A stretch of 64,000 nt of DNA, from positions 14,846,160 through 14,910,159 of the forward strand of contig NC_083601.1 of the NCBI RefSeq assembly GCF_029168945.1, in the 5' to 3' direction. A program made the position numbers and the translations under genes. This document shows positions 21,740 through 32,455 of this stretch, piece by piece. This stretch comes from Cannabis sativa (taxonomy: Eukaryota; Streptophyta; Magnoliopsida; Rosales; Cannabaceae). Numbering within the stretch: position 1 is the stretch's first letter; the number at the start of each line of letters is the position of its first letter. The notes beneath the pieces were generated by a model. It worked only from the letters and a program-made list of their open reading frames with translations. It did not search any database and was not told the origin of the DNA.

Positions 21740-22760
21740 ATGATGTCCTCTGACGACGACTCGTCTCCTGTTGGTATCACTAATCCTCACCCTCAAGCTC
21801 CACCTCTTATGCAACAGTAGAATCCTTTCTCCCATTCTCTCACCTCTTCTCTTACCATCAAGCTTGATTGAGCTAATTTTCTTTCCTCGAAATTGCAAAT
21901 TGTGCCTACTATTATTGCCCACGATTTTGACAAAATCCTCTTCTCCGATGTTACTCTTCCTGATAAACTGATCAATGGCAAAAGTAACCCTGTCTTTCTT
22001 TAATGGCAACACAAAGAGTAGCTTCCGTTATCCTAGTTGCACTCCTCTATGTCTGAGAGTGTTCTTGGTACTGTCTTTACTTACAATACCTCACATACTC
22101 TATGGAAGGCCCTTGAACAAAGATTCTCCACTGAATCCAAAGAAAAACTTTTTCAACTCAAAGGTCAGCTCACCAATCTTCATAAATGTTCCTTGAGTAT
22201 CTCTGATTACATTGACAAGATTAAGTCAATCTACGATTCCTTGGCCATTGCTGCTACATAACATCACAGATCTTGATATGATCCTTCATCTTCTCAATGG
22301 CCTTGGCCTTGAATTTGATCGAGTAGTTTTTAGTATCATGTCTCGCAGTGATGTCTTGTCTCTTAAAGATGTTCAAGCCTTGCTTTTGGCTCATGAAACA
22401 AGACTCGAAAGGCACCATTCTATGCTTGATCTCTCCACCAAAATGTCAGCCAAATTTTACCTTTGGCTCTTGTAATGGCCCTTATCGTCCACCTCCATAC
22501 AATGCCAAAAATACAAATCCTAACCAACAAACTCTAAATCCATCTTGTAACCCTTCTTGACCTCCGAACAATAATCGTCCCCTGTGTTAAGTTTGCTTAA
22601 AATCTGGAGACACAGCTCCTGTTTGTCATTATCGCTTTGACAAAAACTGGGTGACCCCAAAGCCAAATTCCTCTCAGCCTCAGGCATATCTTACTGAACA
22701 AAAATTTGATTATGATCCTAGGTTCATGTCTCCCAATCTCTCCCTGATTTTGGGGATGAT
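21740..22760 (+). pseudogene. Copia F Gag, broken
   Basis: Gag packages the element RNA. Starts ATGATG at 21740, close after the PBS. Recognisable pieces in shifting frames: SSLTIKLD, KLQIVPTIIAHDFDKILFSD, LWKALEQRFSTESKEKLFQL, LLNGLGLEFDRVV and DVQALLLAHETRLE, the UBN2-type Gag core. The knuckle near 22590-22640 reads VCLKSGDTAPVCHYRFDKN, where an aspartate has replaced the zinc-binding histidine. A TAG after 26 codons, a further stop near 22557 and several frameshifts disable it. Confidence 0.82.
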
Positions 22761-22764
22761 GTAG

Positions 22765-24600
22765 GCTGGTTCGTGGACACAAGAGCTACAAATCATGTCA
22801 CCTGCAACATGGGCAGTCTTAACTCAACAACCACTTGCTTTGGCCAGGAAACTGTTAGGATATTTTTAGCCTATTTTTTATGTCATTTTTAGAGTTAATT
22901 TTCTTCTTCATTGTCACTTTTTGGAATAGAATTATGATTGTTTTCTTAGATTTCAAGTTCCGACACTTGGAATGTATAAATTGGTCAAATTTCAGAAAAA
23001 GATGATCTAAAAAATAGAGAAAATTGTTCAAAAAAATAAAGCTAAAACTTAAAGTCTAAATTTGACTATGATCTGATCATATTTTGAAAAAAGTGAAAAT
23101 ATAAAAGTTCTAGATTTATCTTTCAGCTTTCCAGAACATCTTGAATCGTCCAATTCCAAGTAATATCGAGAGAGTTATGGCCGAAATACTATTAGTCATT
23201 GCAATAGGAAATTTTTGAAAAAAATAAAAATAAAAAGATAGCTTTTTAAGTAGAGTTGCGATTTTTTTTTTTTAAGTTTAAATTTTAAATCTTTTTAGTA
23301 TTTTTGAGGTAACTCAATTAGCCTATATAAACACATTATTATTAGTATTTTGAGGACGTTTTGAGAGCTAAAAAAAACTTAGAAACTCTTAATTAGCAAG
23401 CAATCAAGGAGTACGAATTTTGGAGAGAAAAATCAATATTGAAGGTTTTCTCAACAGGGTTTTCAACATTCTTTTCTTCTCTATTTTCTTCTTCTATTCT
23501 AAATTAATATGTGTGAAATTGCTAAGATGAACATGAGTAGCTAAACATGTGATTAGGGTTTAGATGGATATTGTTTGACATTAATTTTTTGGTTTTAATA
23601 TGATTTAATTTCTCCTCAATTTCTATGTATTCTATTTCACTCATACTTAATTTCTTTATTAATTGCCTGGCCATCAATTAATTATTTATGATTTTAATGC
23701 AAAATCTGAGAAGTGAGTGTCAATTGTGCTATAGTAAAATATAACTAAATTTTGATATAGGACGAGAGTATCTATATGGTTTGGATAGCTTATAGAGTTT
23801 CTGTGTTTAATGCCTCTCAAATGTTTAATTTATCATGAGAGTAAAAAATTTGCATGTAATTATGGTTTATATATCTGAGAAGACTATAAATTACCTTAGT
23901 AAACCTGCTATTGCATATAATTTGGTAATAGGAATAGAATCATATTAAACCATAATCAGTAGATGCAATTGAAATCGAAGACCCTAACTTTTAATCATCG
24001 TTAATTTACATATTAATTACTTGCTTCCTGATTTTTATAGTTTTTATTGTTTTCTAGTTTAATTTTTCTCTTCAATTTGATATAGCCAAATAGAAGTAAA
24101 GAATTAATTTTAAAGTACTCAAGTATAATCCTTGTGGGATTAACTTCACTCTGTCTATTACTTGTTAACGATACGTATACTTGCGTGTTGAAAATACTAC
24201 CAACAGAAACTTTGGCTGTTGGAGATGGTAAGAGACTTCTGATCTCTCCCATTGGTAAAACTACTCTTTCCCCAAATTATTTTTCTCCTTTACACTTGAA
24301 TTCTATCTTACAAGTCCTTGCCATGAAAAAAAAACCTTGTTTATGTCTCCAAATTAACTCACGATAACCATGTTTTCTTAGAATTTTGACAGGCCTTGTT
24401 GTTTTGTTAAGGACAAACAAACGGTGACTGTTTTGCTCAAAGGGAAGCTTAAAGATGGTCTTTGTCTTCTAGGAGATGATGAATCCAATTTGTCTCATCA
24501 TAGCTTGGAATGTCAGCTTGCTACCTCAAAATTTTCAAATTGTAATGATTGCCTTACATGGTTCAATTGTAATGCTGCTAATGCAGCCCATTAATGTAAC
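22765..24600 (+). pseudogene. Copia F protease region, split by a solo LTR
   Basis: Before the insertion the text is WFVDTRATNHVTCNMGS; the catalytic D-T/S-G-A motif of Copia protease is here D-T-R-A, so the active-site glycine is lost. After the inserted LTR it resumes at GAAAC with ETLAVGDGKRLLISPIG, the normal continuation. The following stretch to about 24600 has several stops and a frame change. Copia protease normally cuts the polyprotein into Gag, integrase and RT. Confidence 0.8.
22853..24205 (+). mobile_element. Solo LTR inside the Copia F protease (1,353 bp)
   Basis: It starts TGTTAGGATA and ends CTACCAACA, with the perfect 5-base duplication GAAAC at 22848-22852 and 24206-24210. 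Joining the flanks restores the protease reading, which confirms both ends. Near its right end it carries TATTACTTGTTAACGATACG...TACTTGCG, a pattern common in LTRs of plant Gypsy elements of the Tat/Athila kind; that family call is an inference. Confidence 0.9.
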
Positions 24601-24603
24601 AAT

Positions 24604-25248
24604 TTGTCAATGAATCAAAATCTTGTTTCTAATTACACAAATTCTTATTCTCCATCTGCCTACTCTATTTCATTACAGTCTGACATAAATGTATGGCATT
24701 CCAAGCTTGGACATCCTGCTCCTACCACCTTAAAGGCAATACTAATTGCAATCAATATTCCTCACTCACTTAAAAATGTTAAGTTTTGTACTGCCTGTCA
24801 GTTAGGTAAGAGTCATAGGCTTCCCTTTCCCTTGTCAAATAATAGAGCCTCTCAACCCTTAGAACTAATACATACTGATATTTGGGGTCCCTCACATGCT
24901 GTGTCCATAGAAAAGTTCAAGTACTACATTATATTCATTGATGACTATAGCAAATTCTCATGGATATTTCCTATGACACTTAGATCTCAAGCATTTGACA
25001 TTTTTATTCAATTTAAAAGTCTTGTGGAAAAATAATTCAGCTTACCAATAAAAAATGTACAAGGTGATGGAAGAGGTGTGTACAGGCCTTTTGAGAGATT
25101 CTTAAGAGACCAAGGAATCAAATTTCAATTTCCTTGTCCATACACACATGAGAAAAATGGAAGAGTTGAGAGAAAACACATTCATGTTACTAAGATTGGT
25201 TTGACACTTCTTGCACAATCTGGATTAGATATGCCTTATTGGTGGCAT
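24604..25248 (+). pseudogene. Copia F integrase (partial)
   Basis: Integrase joins the cDNA to the host DNA. The pre-integrase zinc motif is present (WHSKLGHP ... FCTACQLGKSHRLPF), followed by the catalytic core with the first aspartate in HTDIWGPSHA and the second region in IDDYSKFSWIFP. A TAA at 25033-25035 interrupts the frame before FSLPIKNVQ. The core resumes after the stop to the glutamate region ENGxxERKH-like (HEKNGRVERKH). The frame is cut at SGLDMPYWWH by the LTR starting at 25249, and the short codons after this point belong to the LTR. Confidence 0.85.
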
Positions 25249-27667
25249 TGTTGGGAATATTTTACTAGGAACTAGATTTACTAACAAGTATGTTGATTAA
25301 CATTCTAAATATGAATATCTCTAAAACAATGAAATTAAACACATAAGGGATTAAGAAAATCTTACATTGGTTGCAGCAGAATAATATGACTCCTTCCGTT
25401 CAAGATCTCTAGCCCTTTATTCCTTTCTATCGCAGAGCATTATGAAGATCTGAACCTGGATCTCTTTCTCTCCTTCGGGTTTGGTTACCACCATCTTACT
25501 CACTATGATTGAGTACTTAACTTGCTATGCGTGGGCATGACACTCTTTCACTCAAGGTTTTGAATTGGATGAACAATGAAGGAGGTTTGAAATCACTATT
25601 GAAGGTGTTTCTCATCTACTAGTTGTCAGAGAATGAAAACTAAATTTGGTAGGTTGAATAGTCAAGTTGACAAGAGGATGAGATGAGAGCATTATGTTCC
25701 TTTTATAGTGTTTCAACTAGGGCTGAGCATCAGTCAGTTTGGTTAGTTTTTTTTTTATATAAAAATCCAAAATTCGTTTTTCGGTCTCGATTGGTGCAAT
25801 TCGAAAACTGACCGACCAATCCAGAACTTATCTTAAAACTGACCGTTTTGAACCTCTGTTTGGTCGGTTTAAACTGCCCAAACTGAACTTTTTTTTAAAA
25901 AAAAATGATCTAATTTATTCTATGAATACATTATTCTACATTTTACAACTACAAACATACAAATTAATTGTTCAAAAACTAATTATCTTATTCTTTTAAC
26001 TTTAATATTAATAAAAAATAATTATATTATTTTTATATATTATTAATAACTATAATACAAGAAAAAAAAACTTAATAAATTAATATATATATATATGTAT
26101 ACCAGTCGGTTTATTATCCAAAAAAAGGACCATTTAATGGCGGTTTTAACTGTTAGCAGTTTTTTTGGTTTTCAGTTTCGTCGGTTTCGATTCCAACGGT
26201 GTTCGGTCGGTCGATTTGAACTATTTTATTCGATTTTCTGGATTTTATGCTCACCCCTATTTTTAACTAGGGCTTAGGATTGAATTATATGGATTAAAAA
26301 AATAATAAAAATATTGGGTAAAAATCACTTAATGGTCGTACACTTAAAGGGACGATTCTCTAGTTACAATTTTGCCACTTTATTTCAACCACTTATTCTT
26401 CTTTCAATAATACTATATTTTCCAATTCAATCCTATAAATGTCAAAACTTTATTTAGTAATTATATATAATTAATTATCAAATAAAACTGACATTTTTAT
26501 TATTTATTAATTAGACCATACAAAGTCTCTTAATTAATAAATTGACTTCAAAATCACTTTTCTTTAGAATTAAGCCCTTGCTTAGTGAAAATTCATAAAT
26601 AAGACATATTCTAATTTTAGAGTTATAGCAGTATTATCTCAACTAGTGAGGGGACCATGGGCCTATATAACCGAGCTTTAATTAAGTAGATCTAGAATTC
26701 ACCAAGCAAATTCCCTAACTTATTAATTTCGCCTTGCGCCACTATAGATTTGAAATTGAATAGTACTCTCAATTATATAAAAGGCTCTATATGTACCAAG
26801 ATATAGATACGTTATGATTATCCATTGTTACAATCCTAATAGTCAAAAATCCTCTATAGATGATCTACACTAAATAGGGACAAATTTACCATTCTACCCT
26901 TCAATGTATTTTATCCTTAAAACACTTAGCTACCTATAAATAATATTTCAATAAACTAATATAATTACTTAAATGACATCTCAATCATTTATCTCTATCA
27001 AGCCAAGATCAAAGGAAATTATCGTTTCACTTCTAAATACTTATAGAAGCTATAGATTCCATATCTATGATCAGCGCTTCCACTCAATTGAACTACCATG
27101 TTCCCAAGACGTAAATATCCGCTAGAACCATAGGTTAGCATCAACGAACAACTTGAAGAATATAAATAGTTCAACTAAGTTGAACCTAACCATATTAGGA
27201 TTAAGATCCATAGACCTAAGATCAACCATTGATATTGACTTAGAAAGATATAATAGTAAGTTTATGATATCTTATCCAAGATCAATATCAGTCCCTTCCA
27301 ATGTATACTCCATACATCCGATATTGGTAAACTTTGCCAATGCCTTGGAAAGTACATAACACTTATCCAAGGTGTAAATATACCTTATCACCGATTATCA
27401 TATCAGTCTAAATCCAGTGAACTAACAAATCATGGGAATTAAACTTTTGAACATATAATCATGATTATATTCTACTGTGCTGACGACACTATAATCATGA
27501 ATATATATATATTTATATATGTTCTGGACTTAATAGAATTTATACATTAAATTTAATCATGAAATAAAATATGTGAACCATACATGAAAGAATGATTTCT
27601 GATCTTTTATTGATTAATAAATCTGATTATATTAAAATAGGTTTTATTTAGGGCAAAAAACCCAACA
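25249..27667 (-). repeat. 3' LTR of Copia A (minus strand), carrying a hAT MITE
   Basis: On the plus strand it reads TGTTGGGAATATTTTACTAGG at the left to AAAAAACCCAACA at the right, the complement of the family A LTR. Subtracting the inserted 542-bp element at 25718-26259 leaves about 1.88 kb, the same size as the solo copies. Confidence 0.88.
25718..26259. mobile_element. hAT-type MITE inside the Copia A LTR (542 bp)
   Basis: The left end is TAGGGCTGAGCAT and the complement of the right end is TAGGGGTGAGCAT, a 13-base inverted repeat with one mismatch. Flanks GTTTCAAC (25710-25717) and TTTTTAAC (26260-26267) form a decayed 8-base duplication. Comparison with the same LTR position near 49500 (CTAGTTTTTACACTATAAAAGG, complement) shows the sequence is absent there, which proves insertion. 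Confidence 0.85.
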
Positions 27668-27680
27668 AGCTCCCACTTGC
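27668..27680 (-). promoter_or_regulatory. Polypurine tract of Copia A
   Basis: On the minus strand GCAAGTGGGAGCT directly precedes the LTR. AAGTGGGAG next to the 3' LTR is the usual plus-strand primer of plant Copia elements. Confidence 0.75.
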
Positions 27681-27699
27681 ACTAATATAAAACAAAAAG

Positions 27700-29300
27700 G
27701 TGCATTTCAAATAATCTCAACACCTTGATATCTAGATCAAGTGTAGTATGTAGTATTCTCTCTGTAATAGGATCTGATAGGTTGTATTCAATACAATCTT
27801 TCTCCACCATTACATTTTCTTAATCACAAAATCCTTGATATTGTGAATTTCCTCTCGATATGTCTACTCTTCTAGGGATATTGAATTCTTTACTTTTTTA
27901 CGACTACATTTGTGTTAGTCAGGAAGTAACACTAGTAGTTAATAAATTATTGGTACAATGCCAAAAATTGTATTGAACTTTCCATAGGCAGAATAAGTAT
28001 CTTTCCTGCAACTTTAACATTCAGTCTCACTAGTAGAGTTAGAGACTTTAGATCGATTTTTACACTTCTCCAAAATTACTACTCCACCCCAAGAGTAATC
28101 ACCATCTCATCAGTAGACTTTCTAGCATCAAGACAAGTCTAGAAACTTGATTTGGTAGTCTAAGAGTATTAAAATACCACCCTTATCGACTAACATATAG
28201 TTCCTCTTCTTGATCTTAAGATTTACTTGATTTTCTTTCAATGTTCCTTTTTTTGGATTAATCTGATACCTACTCATTACTCCCACTCAACAGCTGGTAT
28301 TTGGTCTAATGCGTAACAAAGCATTTCTACATATCTGAGACAACTCACTGTTGATCCTAAGAAATTATTTTATTGGCCTTTATCTTTTCTGGAATAGTTG
28401 AAACTTTTCCTTAAATAAATAAAATATATGTCTAGAAGTCGAAAAGCTTCTATAGATTGCCATTAGAAAAAAAATGCTTCAATATCTTACTAAAGTAAGT
28501 TGCACGCACTAGAGTAAGAAAATTACCAGGCATACCTCAAGCCCTAGGCTTAGATAATCTCAAACTTTTAATACTATAGGATCAGGAAGTTTTGTTAAGT
28601 CCATTGAATAGACTTATTTTCGAAAATTCCTTTATTGTTCTTGTAATAAAAAACCTTTGGTTACTCCATATGAATGATTTTAACCATAGTTCTCTTGACT
28701 TTTCTTCTTAGTTCCTTATTCTCACTATCCATTACTCGTTTAAACTAACAATGGATTTTCATCACAAGTGTCTTCCAAGTCATAATATGGTGAGTTCCTT
28801 AAAACCCTCCCACTATGACAAGGTACCATGACTTTTTGTCTAAGAATCTAAATGGCATTGTCCTCATCGGTTGTGTCAAGACAACCGAGGTAGTGGGATC
28901 ATCTTATTTAGAATAAGATGATAAAAGACTTTAGAATCAAAAAAAAAAAATATCTCTTCTACTTTGCTACTTTCTTTTCAGACTTTCTCCATTTTGGTAA
29001 GTATGCCATTCTATAATTTCTTAATAAAGTGATCTTTTCCCATAATTTCAATAGTCTCCTTATACACCAAATTGACCATCCGGTCAAATATAAAAGTATT
29101 TTCCATCATTACTGTATCACCATATGTAATCCAGGTAATCTTCCTTACCTTAGTGATATCACTACTCTCTTTGGCATTGTTTTATACGTTACCCTAGTAA
29201 CGTCCCGGCTTCAATCCTCCATTGGGCCCTTATACAAAAGTGCATCACTCTAACTGCTTCCTAGACTGACGACTTTCCCTAGAGACCAATCCAAGTGTTT
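27700..29300 (-). pseudogene. Copia A RT-RNase H region, heavily decayed
   Basis: Close to the polypurine tract the minus strand reads SRHIERKFTIS, matching the conserved SKHIEIKYH-type block at the end of Copia RNase H, followed by text aligned to the usual tail (VEKDCIEYNLSDPI-like in shifted frames). Further upstream (28500-28900) short matches to the RT N-terminal region are mixed with many stops. No frame longer than about 60 codons survives. RT domain boundaries cannot be placed reliably. Confidence 0.6.
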
Positions 29301-31212
29301 CCAATGTGCTTTGTTCTGGTTCGAACGCTTCATGGGGAAACTTCCTAAATGAAATCACCCTAGGTCAAGGACACTTAACTGTGTAGTCCCTTCATGGTGG
29401 GCTACCAAAACAGGATACTTCTTGTTAATATAGGCAGTCCCAAACAATTCATTCAAGTCCTCAACACTATGTAGTCCCAAGCCTACATAATCTCAAAATC
29501 ACTACATATAACCTTTCCCCATGCAATGTGGATTGTACAACCCCTAGGCTTTCCTTTGCAGATCACGGGACTCTAATTGTCACAACTTGACTCATGCTCT
29601 TTGGTAGTGAATAGATCCACCCAAAAATGGTCACCTTTACTTCACTTAGGGTTTCAGACAATACTCATAAATTGTCCCACTTATACTAACACTAGATCAC
29701 TTCATATCAAAAGATTCCGTTCTCCAAATCAATTAGATGGATACTCCCATTAACTACTCATATCCTATGTTCCACTTGGGAATATCAGCAAATTTAACTC
29801 ATATTACTATTTTTCTAATCTGTCTACCTTATCAGATGAGTTACCACTAAATAACATACACACATTGCCCATTTAGATATTTTAATATCCTCTCATTGAG
29901 TGTACAATGTTTGATATTGATATCAATTGAAACAACAACTATAATATTACCCATAAAATTCTAACTTAAGTCAGCCGAAGGACCGATACCCGGGTCCTCT
30001 TGAATTATAACAGGCACTTGAGCAGGACCCTTACATTTTTCTTTTTTAACATCAATCTTTCTTAACTGAGGGTAGGTTCCTTTCGGATGACCCATGTAAA
30101 GCCCGCTTAGTTAATTTGGAAATTAGCAGTTGTTTATGTTTAAATTATGAAATTATTTATAGCTATTTAAATAATTTATTACTGTTATTTATGGAATTCA
30201 GAAATGCATGATTATGTCATCAGTAGTTTTTATATTTCGCATTTCCGGTGTCCGGTATTTTGGAACTCGGCGTTTGGCTCAGTAGAAATCACAACTTAGT
30301 ATGTTAGTAATTTGGGGACGGGTTTTAGACATTGGGAATGTCGGGAATGGCCGGGAATTTAGAATTTCCCAAAAATACCCTTTAGTGATTTTTATGTGAT
30401 TTTAGAATGGAGGGGCAAAATGGTCTTTTTGCCCCAATGACTTTTTGTCTTTTAGTGACTTGTTTATTTGAAAAATAAATGTTATTTGTTTATATTTTTG
30501 GCTGAAGTAAATGAGTTATGTGGCTTTAGTTTATTTTCCAATTTTTACTAAATTTGGCTAAGTGTTGAAAAGAAAGAAAAATTCAAGAAACACTCTCCTT
30601 TCCTCTCTATTTTCGGCTGAAGCAATTGGGGTGCATGAATTGATTTTCTCTTTGATTTCCAAGCAACTTTCATCCATTCTTAAGATCCTTTGCAAGCTAG
30701 GTTAGCTCATCTTCTTCCTTTCTTAAAATTCTTGAGTTTTGTTGAAAATATGAGTAAATGCATGTTAAATTGTATGTTGTTGCTGCTGCTTGTGATTGTT
30801 GTTATTTTTATGTTCAAAATACTGGATTAATTGTGTTTAGTTAGGTTGGAAAGCATGCTAGATAGGTTGTACAAAGCTTGAAAATTTTCTATGCAAAATA
30901 TGTGATTTTGATGAAATAGTATGTAATCTGTTACCATGTTGTTGCTGTTGTTCTTGTATGTTTCCAGAAGCTTATTCATGCTTATTTGAGTAGAATTAAA
31001 TAGGTTTGGATGCATGTTAGTGGATTTAACCAAGTTTGAGTTTTGGAACTCAAAGCTTGGTCTTTAATGGTGATTTTTGTATATGTGGTTTCTGGGTGGT
31101 TTTGATGCTTTGGATTTGTTCTAGGGATAGTTTAGAACAGGTCTGGAAAGTTTGGGACCAATTGGGGTTGAATTGGTCGAGTTATGAGATTTTTAGTTGG
31201 CTGCCTGCGAGG

Positions 31213-31304
31213 AACCGGAATTCCGGTTGTGCATCCGGAATTCCGGATGGGGGTTCAGAAATTCCCAGAACCGGAATTCCGGTTGGGCAACCGGTCTGCC
31301 GGTT
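31213..31304. repeat. Cluster of 16-bp palindromes in the Gypsy solo LTR
   Basis: AACCGGAATTCCGGTT (31213-31228 and again 31269-31284) and ATCCGGAATTCCGGAT (31233-31248) are perfect palindromes. AACCGGTCTGCCGGTT (31289-31304) is a near-perfect fourth. The equivalent part of the 5' LTR of Gypsy B holds a different, 24-base palindrome at 37021-37044. Confidence 0.9.
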
Positions 31305-31635
31305 GGGGAATTTTTCCGAACCCTAGTTTTCCTCGTTTTTAGGTTTTTAGGGGTATGGCCATGCTTTTTATCGATAGGGAAACTTTTAGTTTCAAGTTTT
31401 AGTCCCCGGGAAGTGATTTAGCGTATCACTTATAGCGTTGTGATTTTTATGGTTTAGGAGCCAGTAATCCGCCGCTCAGCTTCGGGCCTACTGTTGACCG
31501 GCACACCTGAAATCGGAATCCAGGTAAGATTAGTATAATAGTATGCATATGTAGATTACATGTTTAGCGTGCATGTAGGAAGCATGCTAGATTACATTAG
31601 TTATGTATTTAGGCTTCGAACCATCCAACCCTGTC

Positions 31636-31800
31636 ACGTCGGTACAGGCTGGAGTATGACCAGCAGCCGGAGTATGACCGGTTCGACCGATCAGGCTGAC
31701 ACTTGGTTGGTGGTTCGGCTATTGACCTATCCCGTCGGTACAGCCGGAGTATGACCAAGAATCGGAGTATGACCGGTTCGACCGATCAGGAGGATACTTG
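31636..31800 (+). repeat. Two ~70-bp direct repeats, period ~97 bp
   Basis: Both copies carry GTCGGTACAG, GGAGTATGACC twice, GGTTCGACCGATCAGG and GATACTTG/GACACTTG, at 31636-31705 and 31732-31800. They lie in the Gypsy LTR just before the hairpin repeats. Confidence 0.85.
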
Positions 31801-31828
31801 TCAATAGTACCGTCCCCTGAACGTTCAA

Positions 31829-31922
31829 AACTCAGTACCATGTTGGACATGGCAGTAGTAGCTCAGTACCATGTTGGACATGGCAGTAGCGGGACTCAGT
31901 ATCGTGTTGGACACGACAGTCA
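31829..31922 (+). repeat. Three ~31-bp tandem repeats, each a hairpin
   Basis: The unit ACTCAGTACCATGTTGGACATGGCAGTAG-like occurs three times at 31- and 33-base spacing. Each contains a 5-bp stem with TTGGA loop: CCATG/CATGG in copies 1 and 2, TCGTG/CACGA in copy 3. Confidence 0.88.
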
Positions 31923-32455
31923 GTTTTATGTATGATATTATTATGCTTTTCTTACTGAGTCTGTCGACTCACAGTTTATGTTCATGTGTAGGTAAAGGCA
32001 AGGCTGTAGCTGATGGACCGTGAGCGAGCTTATGAGATTGTACATGTCGGGGCGGTTAGGCTTGGAGCGTACGATCCTCGGGACAGCACGGCTGAGATTT
32101 TTGTAACTGTCGTTAGACGACTTTCTTTTTGATGTAAAAGTTAATCAGTTAAAACGTTTGTAAATGATTTTATAAATCGGGATCCCGAGACTTTTGTAAA
32201 ATGGTTTATAAGTTTAATGAAAAAGCAAAATTTTAATTAATCACGTTTTTCCATAAACCTCGTTGATTAGCAACGAGCTGCACAGTACGTTTAAAAATCA
32301 CGTAATACGCCTAAGATAGTTAGGGTGTTACAACCCACTACCCCACAATTACAAGATCTGGTTCTACATTAGCCCAAATGGTGCCTTTTTACATCTTGAA
32401 CACTCAGGATAAGGTCACTATTTCTTATACTCACTTTGACCGCTATCCTGATCAC

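Larger units (their letters stand above)
21500..25248 (+). mobile_element. Copia element F, 5' portion (truncated, Ale/Retrofit-like)
   Basis: Order on the plus strand: short 5' LTR, primer-binding site, gag, protease, integrase, stopping inside the integrase at the border of another retrotransposon (25249). The RT, RNase H and 3' LTR are not found further right. A solo LTR (22853-24205) interrupts the protease. Protein similarity by eye to the intact Copia element at 55481-60595 is strong throughout, so both belong to the same lineage, but F is far more decayed. Confidence 0.82.
25249..29944 (-). mobile_element. Copia element A, minus strand: 3' LTR plus decayed interior
   Basis: Reading right to left: a decayed polyprotein interior, a polypurine tract, and an LTR of family A ending at 25249. 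This is the only copy of family A in the window with internal sequence attached, and it identifies the four solo LTRs of the family as Copia. The 5' side ends near 29945 where Gypsy Gag sequence begins. The expected 5-base repeat of the left flank (GGCAT) was not found at a right border. Confidence 0.75.
30095..32332 (+). mobile_element. Gypsy (Tekay-like) solo LTR, 2,238 bp
   Basis: It begins TGTAAAGCCCGCTTAG and ends GTTAGGGTGTTACA, closely like the LTRs of the full element at 36094-48777. Perfect 5-base duplication ACCCA at 30090-30094 and 32333-32337. It keeps the conserved LTR blocks (TTGTACATGTCGGGGCGGTTAG near 32038-32052; CTTACTGAGTCTGT..GACTCACAG near 31954) but has its own tandem repeats and palindromes in the middle. 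Confidence 0.92.
29960..32455 (-). pseudogene. Gypsy D Gag zinc-knuckle segment, split by a solo LTR
   Basis: The right part (32455-32333) reads, across small frameshifts, YPECSRCKK and CNCGVVGH; the left part (30094-29960) continues GHPKGTYPQLRKIDVKK and then a stop. The same order, YPECPNYKKHHLGEC then CFQCGMPGHYKRDCPQLR, occurs in the Tekay-like Gypsy element at 41300-41410, so the two Gags are related. The join falls exactly at the ACCCA duplication of the solo LTR 30095-32332. Several stops show it is dead. Confidence 0.72.

Noticed and set aside
30827..31754. Open frames within the Gypsy solo LTR.
   Set aside because: LTRs of this family do not encode proteins, and the frames are not conserved in the other two LTRs.
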